Both the position numbers and the translations under genes were made by a program. From the NCBI RefSeq assembly GCF_020283565.1, contig NC_060065.1, positions 52,006,409 through 52,070,408 of the forward strand: a DNA stretch of 64,000 nucleotides. The letters run 5' to 3'. The notes under the pieces were generated by a model, which saw only the letters and a program-made list of their open reading frames with translations, was not told the origin of the DNA and made no database searches. This stretch comes from Trifolium pratense. Taxonomy: Eukaryota > Streptophyta > Magnoliopsida > Fabales > Fabaceae. Positions 22,721 to 34,851 of this stretch are shown piece by piece (position 1 is the stretch's first letter; every line of letters begins with the position of its first letter).

Positions 22721-25700
22721 CTAGCACGAAAACTTGTTGATTCTTCTCAACCAAGTAATATGCAAAACTGAGTCAAATTGCTTCATCCGGATAAGATTCT
22801 CAACAAAATCTGCAAGGTGCAAGGAAAATTTCACTTCATCAAAACTTGACACAACAGACATTAAATCAGTTCTGGTTAACAAAAAAACAAGTAGATTGGA
22901 CAGAATAATTCAAAATTCGTCGAACCAATTAGAAAATAGAAGACATGCATAAAAAGATAGATAAATTTCAAGTCTCTTAACAAATGACAGAACTGTTAGG
23001 AGAAACAAAATGAAGCCAACCACATATGAGTTCAATTTCATACCAACATCTAATATCTTAATCTTAGTATCTTTGTATATACCCCTATATTGTTTATACT
23101 TATCGTTTAAAAGTATTTGACTTGATTCAATTCTGCAAGTACATTCCAGGAACAATGAGACATCGTCCAAAGAACCAGACACCAAATTACGAAAACAGAT
23201 TTGAAACACGGTTCTAAGATTCCACATTCTCAAAATACGATATAAAATTTGAACCTATTCAAGAACATCTGATCCATCACAAACCTCAAAAGAGTTACAC
23301 ATGTAATCAACATTCTACCAATTTCTATAAGTTCGAAACTTGCACCGATTATCAACAAGAATAGAAAGCCAAAACAACAAACAAGACATGATAAGATCCA
23401 AAAATGCAATATGGATTTCATAATCATATGATGTAACATACCAAAACATAGAGACAAAAAGAGAGATACAGGTGACTGGCCAAAGCATATCTAAACTAAA
23501 GCATACCTGAAAGTTTATTTGCAAAACCGAGGGCTTCAAACAGCTTCACCGCTATTTTGTGCCGAGCAACAAATGCAAAAAGCTCCAAGATATAATCTTC
23601 ATTGAAATAAGAAACCAATCCATAAATTGATAAAAGCAGTAGAAAACCGAGAACCACCAATGAATTTTCATCATTTTCTTTTATGTTAGCTTTCAAATCA
23701 AGTGCTAGCTTCAATGCATTTTTTCTTACACAAGGTTTAATATCTGGTAAGATTCTCATCAGTTGTTCTAGTAGATAGATATGGTAACCCGCAATAATCA
23801 CACCATTATATCCGTCCTTACATAGTGGAATAGTGGGGTTCTGTATTATATCCAAAACAACTTTTGCTGGATCTGATGATTCTAGCAGGCTAACTAGAAT
23901 GTCAGTTTGCTCACTTGGAAGCAACTGCAAACTTGTTCCATCATCAACGGTAGGACTTAATTCATTATCCATGTACGATGTAACTGCATATTTAGATAGC
24001 AGATTTATAAGCTTCTTCATATAGATAGAAGATATATTAGTTTGAAAGTATGTGTGATGTAAATACTTAACAAGCTTTTCGATTTGACTACAATGTAGTA
24101 CTACATTAACATCATTAAAAATATGCATATCATGTTATTGAAAATATCGACATCATTAAAGATACAGTTGAAATAAAATTCTTTCAATAAACTAGATGAA
24201 TAAGAACATTTACCGAATTCTTTTTCCTCATCGAATTTAATCAGCTTTGAATTAGGATCCTTGATTTGCCCATCAAACTTCATCTCTTTTAACTTGAGTT
24301 CTTTCACCGGTACATTGAATTTGTCCTCAACTTGGCTTTCAAATTGCTTCTTTTTCAATTTGAAATTCTTAACTTGACCTTCAAATTTCGCCTTTGATTC
24401 AAACTCCTTCAGACCATTAAATGTCTCCGCTTTTGGCTGGAACTCCTTCACTTGACCTTCAAATTGCTTTCCTTTTGATTCGAGGTCCTTCAGTCGTCTC
24501 TCGAAATGCTTCTTTCCTGATTCCAACTTCTTCACCCTGCCTTCAAATTTATCTTTTTTTGACTCAAACTCTTTTACTCGACTATCAAGTTGCTTCTCTT
24601 TAGACTCAAGTTCTTCAACCTGTCCTCTCAATTGCCTCTCTTTTGGTTTGAGCTTTTCGACATGCCTTTCAAAATGCTTCTTTTTAGATTCCAGCTCCTT
24701 CACTTGGGTTTCAAATTCTCTCACTTTTGATTCGTGGTCCTTCACCCGTCTTTCATGTTCCTTCTTATTTGACTCAAGCTCCTTCACTTGGCTATCAAAG
24801 TGCGCCTGCATTGATACCAAATCCATCACCATCTCCTTCACTTTCATTTCAAATCTCTTCTCTTTTGATTCAAACTCCTTCACTCTGGTTTCAAAATGCT
24901 TCCGTTTTGAAATATTATCCATGACTTGACGAAGTTCTTGCTTGCGCTCTCCAATCAATTCCTCCATCAAATAGAGCTTCCCTTCCTTTGCTACAAAATC
25001 CTTCACACATTCTTCAATTTTTCCCTTCAATTTCTTGTGAATTTCGTTAATTCTTCTAACACAACCAACTTGTATCTTCTTATTTTCAAGCTCTTTGGAG
25101 AACTTCTCAATATCTTTCTTTATGGACTGCAGTCTCGTCTCTTCTTCTTGTCGCATTCTTTTGCACTCCTCAAATGAGTTTTCTACCAATACAATGTCTT
25201 TCTTGAGCGAAGAAAATGATTTATCAGTTGACATGGCAGGCATTTTAATTATAGACGAAATAGGAACATCATCGTCATCATCATTATCATCATATGTTGT
25301 TGGGGACACCATCGGTTTCTTCATTGAACCGCACAAGGACTTGCTATTATGAAATAGCCTTTTAACTGGAACTTTAGTAGTATCACTTTTCTTAACAGAA
25401 GAATCCTGTTTAGTACTACATGTTACCAAACTCAAAAGGTAGGATAACCTTTTCGACAATGGAACATCATCATTGTCGTCATCGCCATTATGATCATATA
25501 GTGTTGGGGACACCTTGGATTTCTTCATCGAACCACACAAGGAATTCTTGTTATCAAATACCCTCTTAACCGGAAGTGTAGTAGTATCCCTCTTCTTAAC
25601 AGAAGCATCACGTTTACTACTACTACACATTCCCAAACTCGAAGGCCTGGATAACCTTTTTGACAAAGGAACATCATAGTCATCGTCATCATCATTATGA

Positions 25701-25975
25701 TCATATAGTGTTGGGGACACCATGGATTTCTTCATCAGACCGCACAAGGAATTGTTGTTACCAAATACCCTCTTGACCGGAAGTGTAGTGGTATCCTTCT
25801 TCTTAACAATAGCATCATGTTTACTACTACACATTCCCAAACTCGAAATCCAGGGCATCTTTTGTGACAGAGGAACATCATCATCATCAGATTCATAGTC
25901 TTCACAGGAAACAAGTTTCCTCCAATCATCATTACCAACACAAAATTTTGGCTTATCAGAAGCCTCAACGTCCAT
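22721..25975 (-). CDS. G4: FRIGIDA-like protein with triplicated N-terminal module and altered C-terminus
   Basis: Exons are 25975-24214, 23983-23507 and 22809-22721 (775 residues); phases agree. Exon 1 starts MDVEASDKPKF. An N-terminal block of about 64 residues containing VPLSKRLSR, TTTLPVKRVFD and KKSKVSPTLYDH occurs three times in tandem, so three bipartite basic motifs are present. A coiled-coil rod of 14-residue repeats follows. Exon 2 carries the Frigida core (KYAVTSYMDNELSP to FANKLSG). Exon 3 starts normally (DFVENLIRMKQFD) but carries a 13-nt deletion relative to G2, changing the frame to VLHITWLRRINKFSC and a stop. Exon 4 is absent. G5 and G6 share this ending, so it is inherited rather than a sequencing error. 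A 5'UTR intron is likely at 25992-26411. It may be functional with a shorter domain. Confidence 0.85.
25300..25890 (-). repeat. Three tandem copies of a roughly 190-bp coding module in G4 exon 1
   Basis: Each copy encodes D-rich/VPLSxxL...SSLGMCSS...D-TTTLPVKR(V/L)F(D)...SLCGSMKK(S)K/PMVSPT. Other family members have one copy. The copies differ by several substitutions and acidic-run lengths, so they are not brand new. Confidence 0.85.
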
Positions 25976-26568
25976 TATTCAACTGTTGAATCTGAAAAGC
26001 ATCAGCAATTACAAGAACACCAAATAAAACCCTAGGAGGAAAAAATAAATAAATAAACAAATGAACAAGCTTCAATAGAAAAATTTCTAGGTCAAAATCA
26101 ATCATGAAGTAATACAGAGTACACTCCTAGAAGCAAACTCAAAACCATAAAAACAAAGAATAATAGCAATGTTAATCAATGAAATACAAACACTTCTCGG
26201 ATTAGGCATGTCTCGGTGTCGAATAGACCAACACATCTAGTTACATTAAATTTTCTCATTTTCTCACATGTCAATTCTTCATATATGTTAATTAACAAAG
26301 TAAACTATCAACTTTTTTTTTAACATAAAAATATTGCATGTGAAAGAGAAATATATATATATATATATATAAAGCATTAAAAACAAAATGAAGTGAGGTT
26401 TTACTACTTACTAGTTTCAGTTGGGATGGAAGAGAAAAATGGAAGAGGAAGATGAAGAGAGAAGTTTCTAAAATTTCATTGGCATTTGGAGGGTGAAGAA
26501 ATGAGAAATAAATGAGAAGAGAAGTTGAAAACTTGAGAATTTGTTACGGCAAAAAGGCGTGAAGGATT

Positions 26569-26577
26569 GGGCTCCAC
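26569..26577 (-). promoter_or_regulatory. G4 upstream box GTGGAGCCC (variant)
   Basis: On the minus strand GTGGAGCCC sits 594 bp before the G4 start codon, followed downstream on that strand by a 5'UTR intron donor at 26411. It differs from the GTGGACCCC of G1-G3 by one base, which breaks the class II TCP consensus. Confidence 0.3.
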
Positions 26578-27099
26578 AAAACAGAGCCCAAAATGCAACT
26601 AGTTTAGTTTGGTACTCAATTTAGGATGAAAAATTCTATTCCATTTACACTAAAAAAAATTCGGTTTCTAGAAATCGAAATTTGTGACAAAAGAAACATC
26701 GGGTCGAGGTTACTGAGATTCGTTTAAGGGGTGATCTCTCCGACCGGGAATCAAACCCAGGACCAAATGGTTAAGGGACTCAAGTATCTACCACTTGTGT
26801 CACACTATGTTGGTTGACCATTTTTACGTTTGTTAATACACAATTTTGATAATTAATATCTTTAATTATTTATTATTAAAATTATAAAAATTGTATATTT
26901 TAAAAATATGCATCGAGACAAATCAAATATCTCATATGTTAGTATTTGCATATAGTATATTAGTAGAAAAATATGGTCAAAGTAGATAATATGAATAATA
27001 CACTAAATCAAAATTATGTATTTATTTTGGGACGAAGAGAGTAGTTTGATTCGGATAAAAAACAAAACAAAAATGAATAAAACCGAAGTTTAGTTTGGT

Positions 27100-28060
27100 G
27101 ATTTTTTTTCTCAGTATCCTTGTTTTTTTTCCTTTTTTTGTAATACCCCTGTTTTGAATTTTTTTTTCCGTAATACCCTTATTCTGGGACAAAAACTGAC
27201 GCGTTGCAGGTCTCCACTGATGGCGGAACTGGCAACGTTGCCATTACCAAGGGATGGCGGAACTTAGACTATCGCCATTGACCAAAGAATATTTTTTTAT
27301 TTTTTTCGTTTTGTGAACCGTTTGATCTACATCAATGGCTGTGATGAGAGGGCTCATGGTAGGCGTGTGCACACCAAATCAGGATGTATAAATAACCTAA
27401 ACCCTCGCAAATCATTCATTCTTCACAATTTTTTCTCTCTCTTCCTCTCACTCTCTTTAAATCGTCCCTCTCTCTTGCTCTTCTCCTTCATCATTGTTCA
27501 TCAATGTTCTTCATGATGAAGAACGCCAAATCCCAACCCAAAACACCCCAAATTAAACCAAAAAAATTGTTTTCAAACCAAATTCGAACAAAAACAAAAA
27601 ACAAAGATACAAAATCTTAGATTTTAAGTTCTCAGATATGCTTTCTTTTTTGTTGTTTTTTTTTTTTTGTGTTGATATTCTTTTTTTTTTTCCTTCTTCT
27701 TCTTCTTTGTTCTCAGATTTGCTTTTTTTTTTTTGTTTTTTTTTTATTATTGTTTTTTATTTTTTTGTTGTTGATACCGTTTCTTTTTTTTTGCCTTTTC
27801 TTCATCATATTTAGTTTTAAAAAAAAAAAAACAAAAAAAGGCAATTTCTGCCCAGAAAACAAAAAAAAAGTCTTTGGTCAATGGTGGCAGTGGCAGTTCC
27901 GCCATGCCTTCTTGATGGCGCAGATGTCGGTTCCGCCATTGATGGAGAACCTGCATGCGTCAGTTTTTATCCCAAAACAGGGGTATTACGGATTTTTTTT
28001 TTTGAAAATAGGGGTATTACAGAAAAAGGAAGAAAAACAGGGGTACTGGGAGAAAAAATC
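27100..28060. mobile_element. Mutator-like non-autonomous element, 961 bp, long terminal inverted repeats
   Basis: The 9-bp sequence TAGTTTGGT is duplicated at 27091-27099 and 28061-28069. The element starts GATTTTTTTTCTCAGTA and ends TACTGGGAGAAAAAATC. The arms of about 190 bp contain gatggcggaact-type sequence and its complement. The interior (about 27310-27850) has a TATA-like tgtataaataac at about 27387, a CT-rich leader-like tract, then T-rich low-complexity sequence. No transposase is present. The interior may be captured host promoter DNA, as in Pack-MULEs (inference). Confidence 0.85.
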
Positions 28061-28269
28061 TAGTTTGGTACTCAGTTTTCAATTTTAAAAATCAATGAGT
28101 GAATCTTGTATTAATACTTTTTTGTCAAATTATATTGTATTAGTCAAACAAGGTCTTATAATTAAGGACGGAAGTAGTATAAAACAATGACTAATAAAAT
28201 AAAGAAATTAAATTATTTTTGTTTATTTAGTTTTAATTATTGTATGAATTTATCCCATAAGAAAAAGTA

Positions 28270-28605
28270 ATTGAGTTGGTAAGTATTGAAAAAATTATTG
28301 GAGTATCAGGAGTTTAAAGTTAAACCCCTCACTTCTCACTTTTCCACGCTTATATTGTGTCTCGTTTAGATTTCGATGCCCCTCCTATTCATGCCTTTGG
28401 AAATGAGGAGTGCCCTTTAGCTTTAGAACTTTTTAGGTGGAGGTTTGTTTTACAGTGTTCTTTAGTTTTGGTGTTTTAGGAGGCTTGTTTATAGCTCCTT
28501 ATTTTTTATTTCGTCTCTTATATATCATGTTCCTTCGCTTAGCATTTTTTGTGCCTTGTTTGAGGCTTTCTAATAAAATTTGCTGTTTAAAAAAAACACA
28601 CATAA
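28270..28605 (+). mobile_element. Probable LINE 3' end fragment
   Basis: The stretch ends ctaataaaatttgctgttta followed by an A run at about 28590, the style of plant L1-type 3' ends. Open frames here are weak and hydrophobic. No reverse transcriptase sequence is present. Confidence 0.3.
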
Positions 28606-28993
28606 TAAATGAAAGGCATCTAACCACATTTTCCTATGTGCACATACCAATTCCTAAACACATAGTAATACGCATAATAAATGCAAGACAGATGAGTTAT
28701 ATTATCTTTGATTCCCAAGAGAAACCGAGAGAGATAGTAGGCTCCGGTGAAAAATAGCGGATAAACTAACTGATTGAATTTAAAATGTTTGGTAAAATTA
28801 GTAGTTGAACTAGCTTATAGATATAAAATGACATAAAAAAATAATATTTAATTTGTTTAAATATGATGGTAGGGGTAAAATTGAAAGAAACAATGATAAG
28901 TTATAAGTTCATAAGCTATTTGAAATAACGTTTAAAAAATAAACTATAAGATAGTAAAATAAACTATAATTTTTTTTTCTTAAAAAACTATTA

Positions 28994-29138
28994 CTCCCTC
29001 CAGCCTTAATTATAAACAAATTATACTTTTTATATTCATTGGAAAACCAATGTATTTGGCCTTTAAGTACGTCTAGATACATCAGTATTCAAATGAATAT
29101 AAAAAATAGAAGTTGCTTATAATTAAGACCGGATGAAA
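28994..29138. mobile_element. Stowaway-like MITE, 145 bp
   Basis: Starts CTCCCTCCAGCCTTAATTAT and ends with the partly decayed complement ATAATTAAGACCGGATGAAA. TA flanks at 28992-28993 and 29139-29140. The hAT-like MITE at 29143 inserted right beside its end. Confidence 0.7.
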
Positions 29139-29142
29139 TACT

Positions 29143-29395
29143 TAGAGCTGTAAAAAGGGCCTTAAGGGGCCGGCCCTTTAAGGGGCGGACCCACTTATTC
29201 CTGATTATTAATTTTATTTAAATTTTAAACAATTTTTCTAGTGTCGTGAACTTATTCTCGTTTTCTTCAATCAGCACTGTCCACGATCGGCACCTTAAAA
29301 AAACTGTGTTTAAAATTTAAATAAAATTAATAATCAGGAATAAGTGGGTCCGCCCCTTAAAGGGCCGGCCCCTTAAGGCCCTTTTTACAGCTCTA
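29143..29395. mobile_element. hAT-like MITE, 253 bp, copy 2
   Basis: Nearly identical to 9579-9831 (same length, ends TAGAGCTG...CAGCTCTA). The 8-bp duplication GAAATACT is at 29135-29142 and 29396-29403. Confidence 0.9.
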
Positions 29396-29814
29396 GAAAT
29401 ACTAAATAGAGCTTTTTTAACCAAATAAATTTATTAAGCTAGTTTACGTGTCATTCCAATCAGAGCTTTAGTGTGATCTAACTTACATTTTTAAAATGGT
29501 AATTTTGACATTTTAAAATAAACAAAAAGTGATGTTACGTGAGATTTTGATCCTTCTCATTCCCTACTAAAAATTAAACCGAAGACACAAAATTTAAAAT
29601 ATTCCATCTCCTCTGCTCCATAACCCCCTAACTAAACAGTCCATAGTAGATATCAGAAGTGATGTCTATGGAAAGCAATTTCTGTCTTAGTGATTCATAA
29701 GGTAAGGTACTGGACAAATTAATTACCAACAGTTTTTAATTTTTTATGGTCATCTGAATCTGTTTTACTTCATTTGCAGGAGAGTATTAGAGAAAGCACA
29801 ACACACACTGCATC

Positions 29815-29818
<4 letters not shown>

Positions 29819-29871
<53 letters not shown>
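29819..29871. repeat. (TA)n microsatellite beyond G5
   Basis: About 26 TA units, some 70 bp past the G5 stop codon, analogous to the AT tract past G4. Confidence 0.95.
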
Positions 29872-29873
<2 letters not shown>

Positions 29874-29939
29874 TTCTGTAACTAACTAATTTAACTGTCT
29901 CAGTTAGTTAGAGTAGCTTCAACAATAGTAGTGCTAGCA

Positions 29940-32658
29940 CTAAAACTTGTTGATTCTTCTCAGCCAAGTAACATGCACAGTCGAATCAAATTGCTTCCTC
30001 TTGACAAGATTCTCCATAAAATCTGCGAGGTACAAGAAAATTTCACTTTAGTAGCGGGTTATAGTCGAAAAACTAAGCAGATTGGACTAAATAATTCAAA
30101 ACTCATTAAACCATTTGGAAAATGGAAGAGATACATTTCAAGTCTATTTCATTTTCCAAGTATTAACACTACGATGTAAACTTGAGATACATCAGCTAAT
30201 AGCTATAATTTCCATTTTGGTTCCACTTGTCTTTAATTCAATTTCAATGTACCACTTAAACATCAATAATCCATAAATCCATAATCCAACTCTATAAGGA
30301 CAATGCAGGAGCAATGAAACATACATACTCCTATTTAATAGTTCCAAGTTCATACAAAAAACCAGACACCAAAGTAATAAGAAAATGGATGTGAAACACT
30401 TGCAAATCATATCTGAAACATGGTTACAAGATTCCACATTCTCAAAATAGGATACAAAATTCAAACCTACCAAAGAACATTTGTACAATCATACAAATAT
30501 GTTTTGTATATATATTTTTCTCAAGCGTCGAGCTCTTTGCGATATGGATTTAAGAGAAGATCCATACCAATCCTCAGTTTCTATTAAATTCCACAAGTTC
30601 ACAGTTTTGCACTGTTTTCCTTCCAACAAGAATATAAAAATCCAAAACCACACACAATACATGATGAGATCAAGATATTCAATATGGATTTGATAAACAT
30701 ATGATATGATTTAACATACCAAAACATAGAGATAAAATAAGAGTGACCGGTGAGTCGGTGACTAGCCAAAGCATTTCTAAATTGACATACCAGAAACTTT
30801 CTTTGCAAAACCAAGGGACCCAAACAGCTGCACAGCTATCTTGTGCTGAGCAACAAATGCAAAAAGCTCCAAGACTTCATCTTCATCGAAATAACTAACC
30901 AATCCATAAATCGACAAAAGCAGTAGAAAACCGAGAACCACCAAAGAATTTTCAGTATTTTCTTTCATGTTAGCTTTCAAATCTAGTGCTAGCTTCAATG
31001 CATCTTCTCTTACACAAGGTTTAATATTTGGTGAGATTCTCATCAGTTGTTCTAGCAGATAGATGTGTCTATCGTCAATAATCACAGCATTGTCTCCCAT
31101 CTTACACCGTGGAATAAAGGGGTTCTGTATTACATCCAAAACCACTTTAGCTGGATCTGATGATTCTCGCAGATTAGCTAGAATTTCAGTTTTGTCTCTT
31201 GGGAGCAACTGAAAACTTGTTCCATCATCAATGGTAGGACTTAATTCATTATCCATGTAAGATGTAACTGCATATTTAGATAGCAGATATTTAAGCTCCC
31301 ACGTAGCATATGTAACTACGTTTTAACTCAAGAAGTTTACACATTTGCAATATACTTGAGAAACTATATACATTACTATATGAATCTATCATTAGCATAG
31401 CAGTACCATAATTTTATAATTAAACTTTAGCTATGGATAAAAACTCAAGAGTTTTTTGCATTTAATAAATAGTTGAAATGAAATTCTTTCAATAAACAAG
31501 ATGAATAAGAAACCATTTACCGAATTCTTCTTCCTCATCATGAGAGTTTATTAACGGTTCATATTGTTTCTCTGTCGACTCAGGCTCGTTCAGCTGTACA
31601 ACAAATGTATCCAGCTTTGACTCAGGATCCTTAACCTGTCCTTCAAACTGCTTCTCTTTTAACTTTAGCTCATTCACCTTTACTTTGAATTTATTCTCTT
31701 TTGACTCAAGTTCTTTCCATCGTCCTTCAAATTGCTTCTCTTTTAATTTGAAGTCCTCAACTTGGTTTTCAAATTGCTTCTTTTGTGATATTAGCTCCTC
31801 CTCTTTCAATTCAAACTCCTTCACTTGACCTTTAAATTCCTCATTGTTCGACAGTAACTCTTTCATTTGTTCTTTGAATTGTTTTTCTTTTGATTCAAGC
31901 TCCTTCAGTCGACTCTCAAAATGCTTCTTTTCCGATTCCAACTCTTTCACTCGACCTTCAAACTTACTCTCCTTCGACTGATGCTCCTTGAATTTGCCTT
32001 GATATTGCTCCTCTTTTGCCTTAAGCTCTTTCAGTTGGCTTTCGAAATGATTCTGTTTTGATACCAAACCATTCACCAACTGCGTCACTTGTCTTTCAAA
32101 ATGCTTATGTTTCGAAATATTATCCAAGACTTGACGAAGTTCCATCTCTTTCGTATTGAGCTCTTGCTTACGCTCTCCAATCAAGTCTTCCATCAAACGA
32201 ACCTGCCCTTCCTTTGCTACAAAATCCTTGAAACATTCCTCAACTTTCCCCTGCATTTTCTTGCGAGCTTCGTTAATTCTTTCAACACAACTAATTTCCT
32301 TTTTCTTATTTTCAAGCTCTTTGGAACACTCCTCAATATCCCTCTTTATGGACTTCAATCTCTTCTCTTCTATTTCACTCATTCTTCTGCATTCCTCAAA
32401 TGAGTTTTCTACCAATGCAAGTTCTTCCTTGAGTATGGAAAATGATTTATCAGTCCACATGACCGGCATTTTAATTCTCGCGAAAATAGGAACATCATCA
32501 TCATCGTCATAATCATCATCATCATCATTTAGTGTTGGGGATACCTTTGATTTCTTCATCGAACCGCGCAAGGAATTGTTGTTATCGAATAGCCTCTTAA
32601 CCGGCAGTGTAGTAGTAACACAAAAATTTGGCTTATCAGAGTCCTTAACATCCATCAT
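29940..32658 (-). CDS. G5: FRIGIDA-like protein, shortest rod, altered C-terminus
   Basis: Exons are 32658-31521, 31267-30791 and 30022-29940 (565 residues), phases 1 and 1. Exon 1 starts MMDVKDSDKPNF, goes almost directly into TTTLPVKRLFDNNNSLRGSM and KKSKVSP, then an Asp run and a coiled-coil rod of about 12 repeat units. Exon 2 has the same length as in G4 (477 nt) and encodes the Frigida core. Exon 3 (DFMENLVKRKQFD) has the same 13-nt deletion as G4, giving the tail STVHVTWLRRINKF then stop. There is no exon 4. A 5'UTR intron is likely at 32678-32889. No GTGGNCCC box was found upstream. Every exon is open, so it may be expressed. Confidence 0.85.
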
Positions 32659-32889
32659 TCAAAATGAACTATGGAAACTGAAAAGGTTCACAAATTACCA
32701 ACACCAAATAAATAAATAAACAAGGTTCAATTGAAAAATTTCTAGGTCAAAATGAATTATGAAGTAATACATTACAATTTCAGAAGCAAAAATCAAACAA
32801 TAGAAATGTAAATAAACAGATTTATTAGGTCTAATATTGCATGCTAAAGAGAAATATATAAAAATAAGAAAGAAGTGATATACGCTTAC

Positions 32890-34620
32890 AGTAAATGGAA
32901 GATGATGGTGAAAAGTTTCTATAATTTGAATTGCAAATTGGAGAGTGAAGAGTGAGAATGAAGACCAAAAATGAAGAAACGCGTGAAGAGTTTGTTATAT
33001 ACACCAAAATGACAAATAACTTGTTTTATGAATGAAAGTAGTTCAGTGACTATCTGCCGTTCAGCATGAGTACAAACTGTTTACGGACTCTACCGAGATC
33101 ATTTATATTGAGCTTAAGCCAACTATACAAATAAGTTGAACTACTCAAAAAATTTAACTTTTTATTTTTTTAACTAAATGAGACTTAATTGTCAAAAAAA
33201 AAAAAACTAAATGAGACTTAACTTTTTATATTTACATGTTTGTATAAATAGTTTATACTATAAGGTATCGAAATCCTATATTTTTAGGAACAAAAATTTA
33301 TTTAACAAAACTTATTATACAAATGTTTATTATGACAAATACTTATAAATAATTTATTTACCGTCAGATAAAAAAAAGGTTATTTAACTCATATTTCATC
33401 CGTCCTAAAATATAAATAAAAATGAGTCATAAAAGTTAATATATTAAATCAAAATAAAAATGAGTCATCAAAAGTTAATATATTAAATCTAATTGTATTT
33501 TTTTGATAAATATATGTAATCTAAATTTTACATCATTTTTTTATTAACCCTTTGATTCCTAGGAAAGGATCACGGTAATCCAGAGTTCAGTTGTAATGTA
33601 AGTAATGTTCGTTCAAAAATAAAATATAGTTTACTTATATTTTGAATTATGAACATGCAGGGCTGGCCTCGAATTTTTGGAAGCTATATGCAAATATAAA
33701 AAATGGCCCTTTAATAAATAAAAATGCAATTTTTTTAAAAAATTTATCCTTGATTTAAATTACAAATAGCATAAAAACAAAATCATGACTGCAATTAACG
33801 TTAAAATAGTCATAGTCTAATCAATGACAATAAAATATTTTCTAACTAATTAAAACGAGTAATTTTTGTAACATTTTTTTGAAGGAAGTTCGTCAATTAA
33901 GTAATGCATTAAATTTTACACTCCCTAATTTATTAAAACTACAACTCCATAAAAGCGATCATGGGTCTTACAATTGGGCTTTTGCAGTTTGCTGTATAAT
34001 ATATTAATTTTTGCACCCCTAATTTACTAATATTACTACTCTTAAAAAAATTGAGGTTCATTTTCAGGAGGCCCGATGCCACAACACATATTGCACATGT
34101 GTCTGGGCCACTCTACGTGTATGTTTGGTATCACGATAGATATCACCGATACATTCACGATGAATCAAGGGTATTTTTGCGCCCACGTTTGGTTGAGAGT
34201 TGAGAGACTCTTCCTCTTTACATCATGATTCGTTAACTTTATTGGTAGTGTGCAATTTTCCTCCAAATTAGTGTCTACAGTCCTTGTCCTTTAAGGCTAG
34301 TGACGCTATAAATAAGGAGCACGGTCATAACGCCTAATTATTGAGTCATTCTGCCTTTTGACCAAGTCTAAACTTTGCGACTATAATGAAATGAACCTCA
34401 ATAGGCTTGAGAAAAATTCGACTTCTTTGTGTTTGACTGCTTTTGTACGCGACTGATAAGCTATCGAATCAGGCTCATTCGGCTACCCCTTAATCGCTTG
34501 TCTTATCAATTTCGACCTACTTGTAATTTATTTTTAGGTGTAAACATATTTAAATTTCAGTCAGCAAGATAAAATTTTCATATTCCTAGATAAATTAACA
34601 TTCTTAATAAGGGAATGTTT
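32890..34620. other. Intergenic region G5-G6: repeats, no gene
   Basis: At about 33400-33525 a stretch near aaaatgagtcataaaagtta is tandemly duplicated. Between about 33660 and 34090, sequence beginning cagggctggcctcgaa resembles the end of a hAT-like element; a related fragment is near 50770. From 34090 to 34560 I see no coding sequence or known repeat. Confidence 0.4.
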
Positions 34621-34642
34621 GGAAGAAGAAAAATTACATGTA

Positions 34643-34740
34643 TGGAATCACTTTATCGAACAAGCTGGTACGGAGATGCAGGCCAAATGTAACTATTGTG
34701 GCACATTAATTAGATTCAAGGATGGTAGAAGCCTCATTTG
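34643..34740 (+). pseudogene. BED-type zinc finger remnant of a hAT-like transposase
   Basis: The plus strand reads WNHFIEQAGTEMQAKCNYCG followed by TLIRFKDGRSLI and a stop. The W-x-H-F start and C-x2-C pair are the first half of a BED zinc finger, as in ZBED and hAT transposases; the closing histidines are lost. Only about 32 codons survive. It lies just downstream of the relic last exon of G6. Confidence 0.55.
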
Positions 34741-34851
34741 AATTAACCAAGAGTACGAAACAGCGAGAGTCCTATCGAAATCATTTACACGTGAATATAT
34801 ATACCTGAACAATAATAGTGTATATGTTAGCAGGTTTCCATTACCACATTT

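Noticed and set aside
27669..28088. 139-codon Phe/Leu-rich frame
   Set aside because: It lies in T-rich sequence of the Mutator-like element and runs through its terminal repeat.
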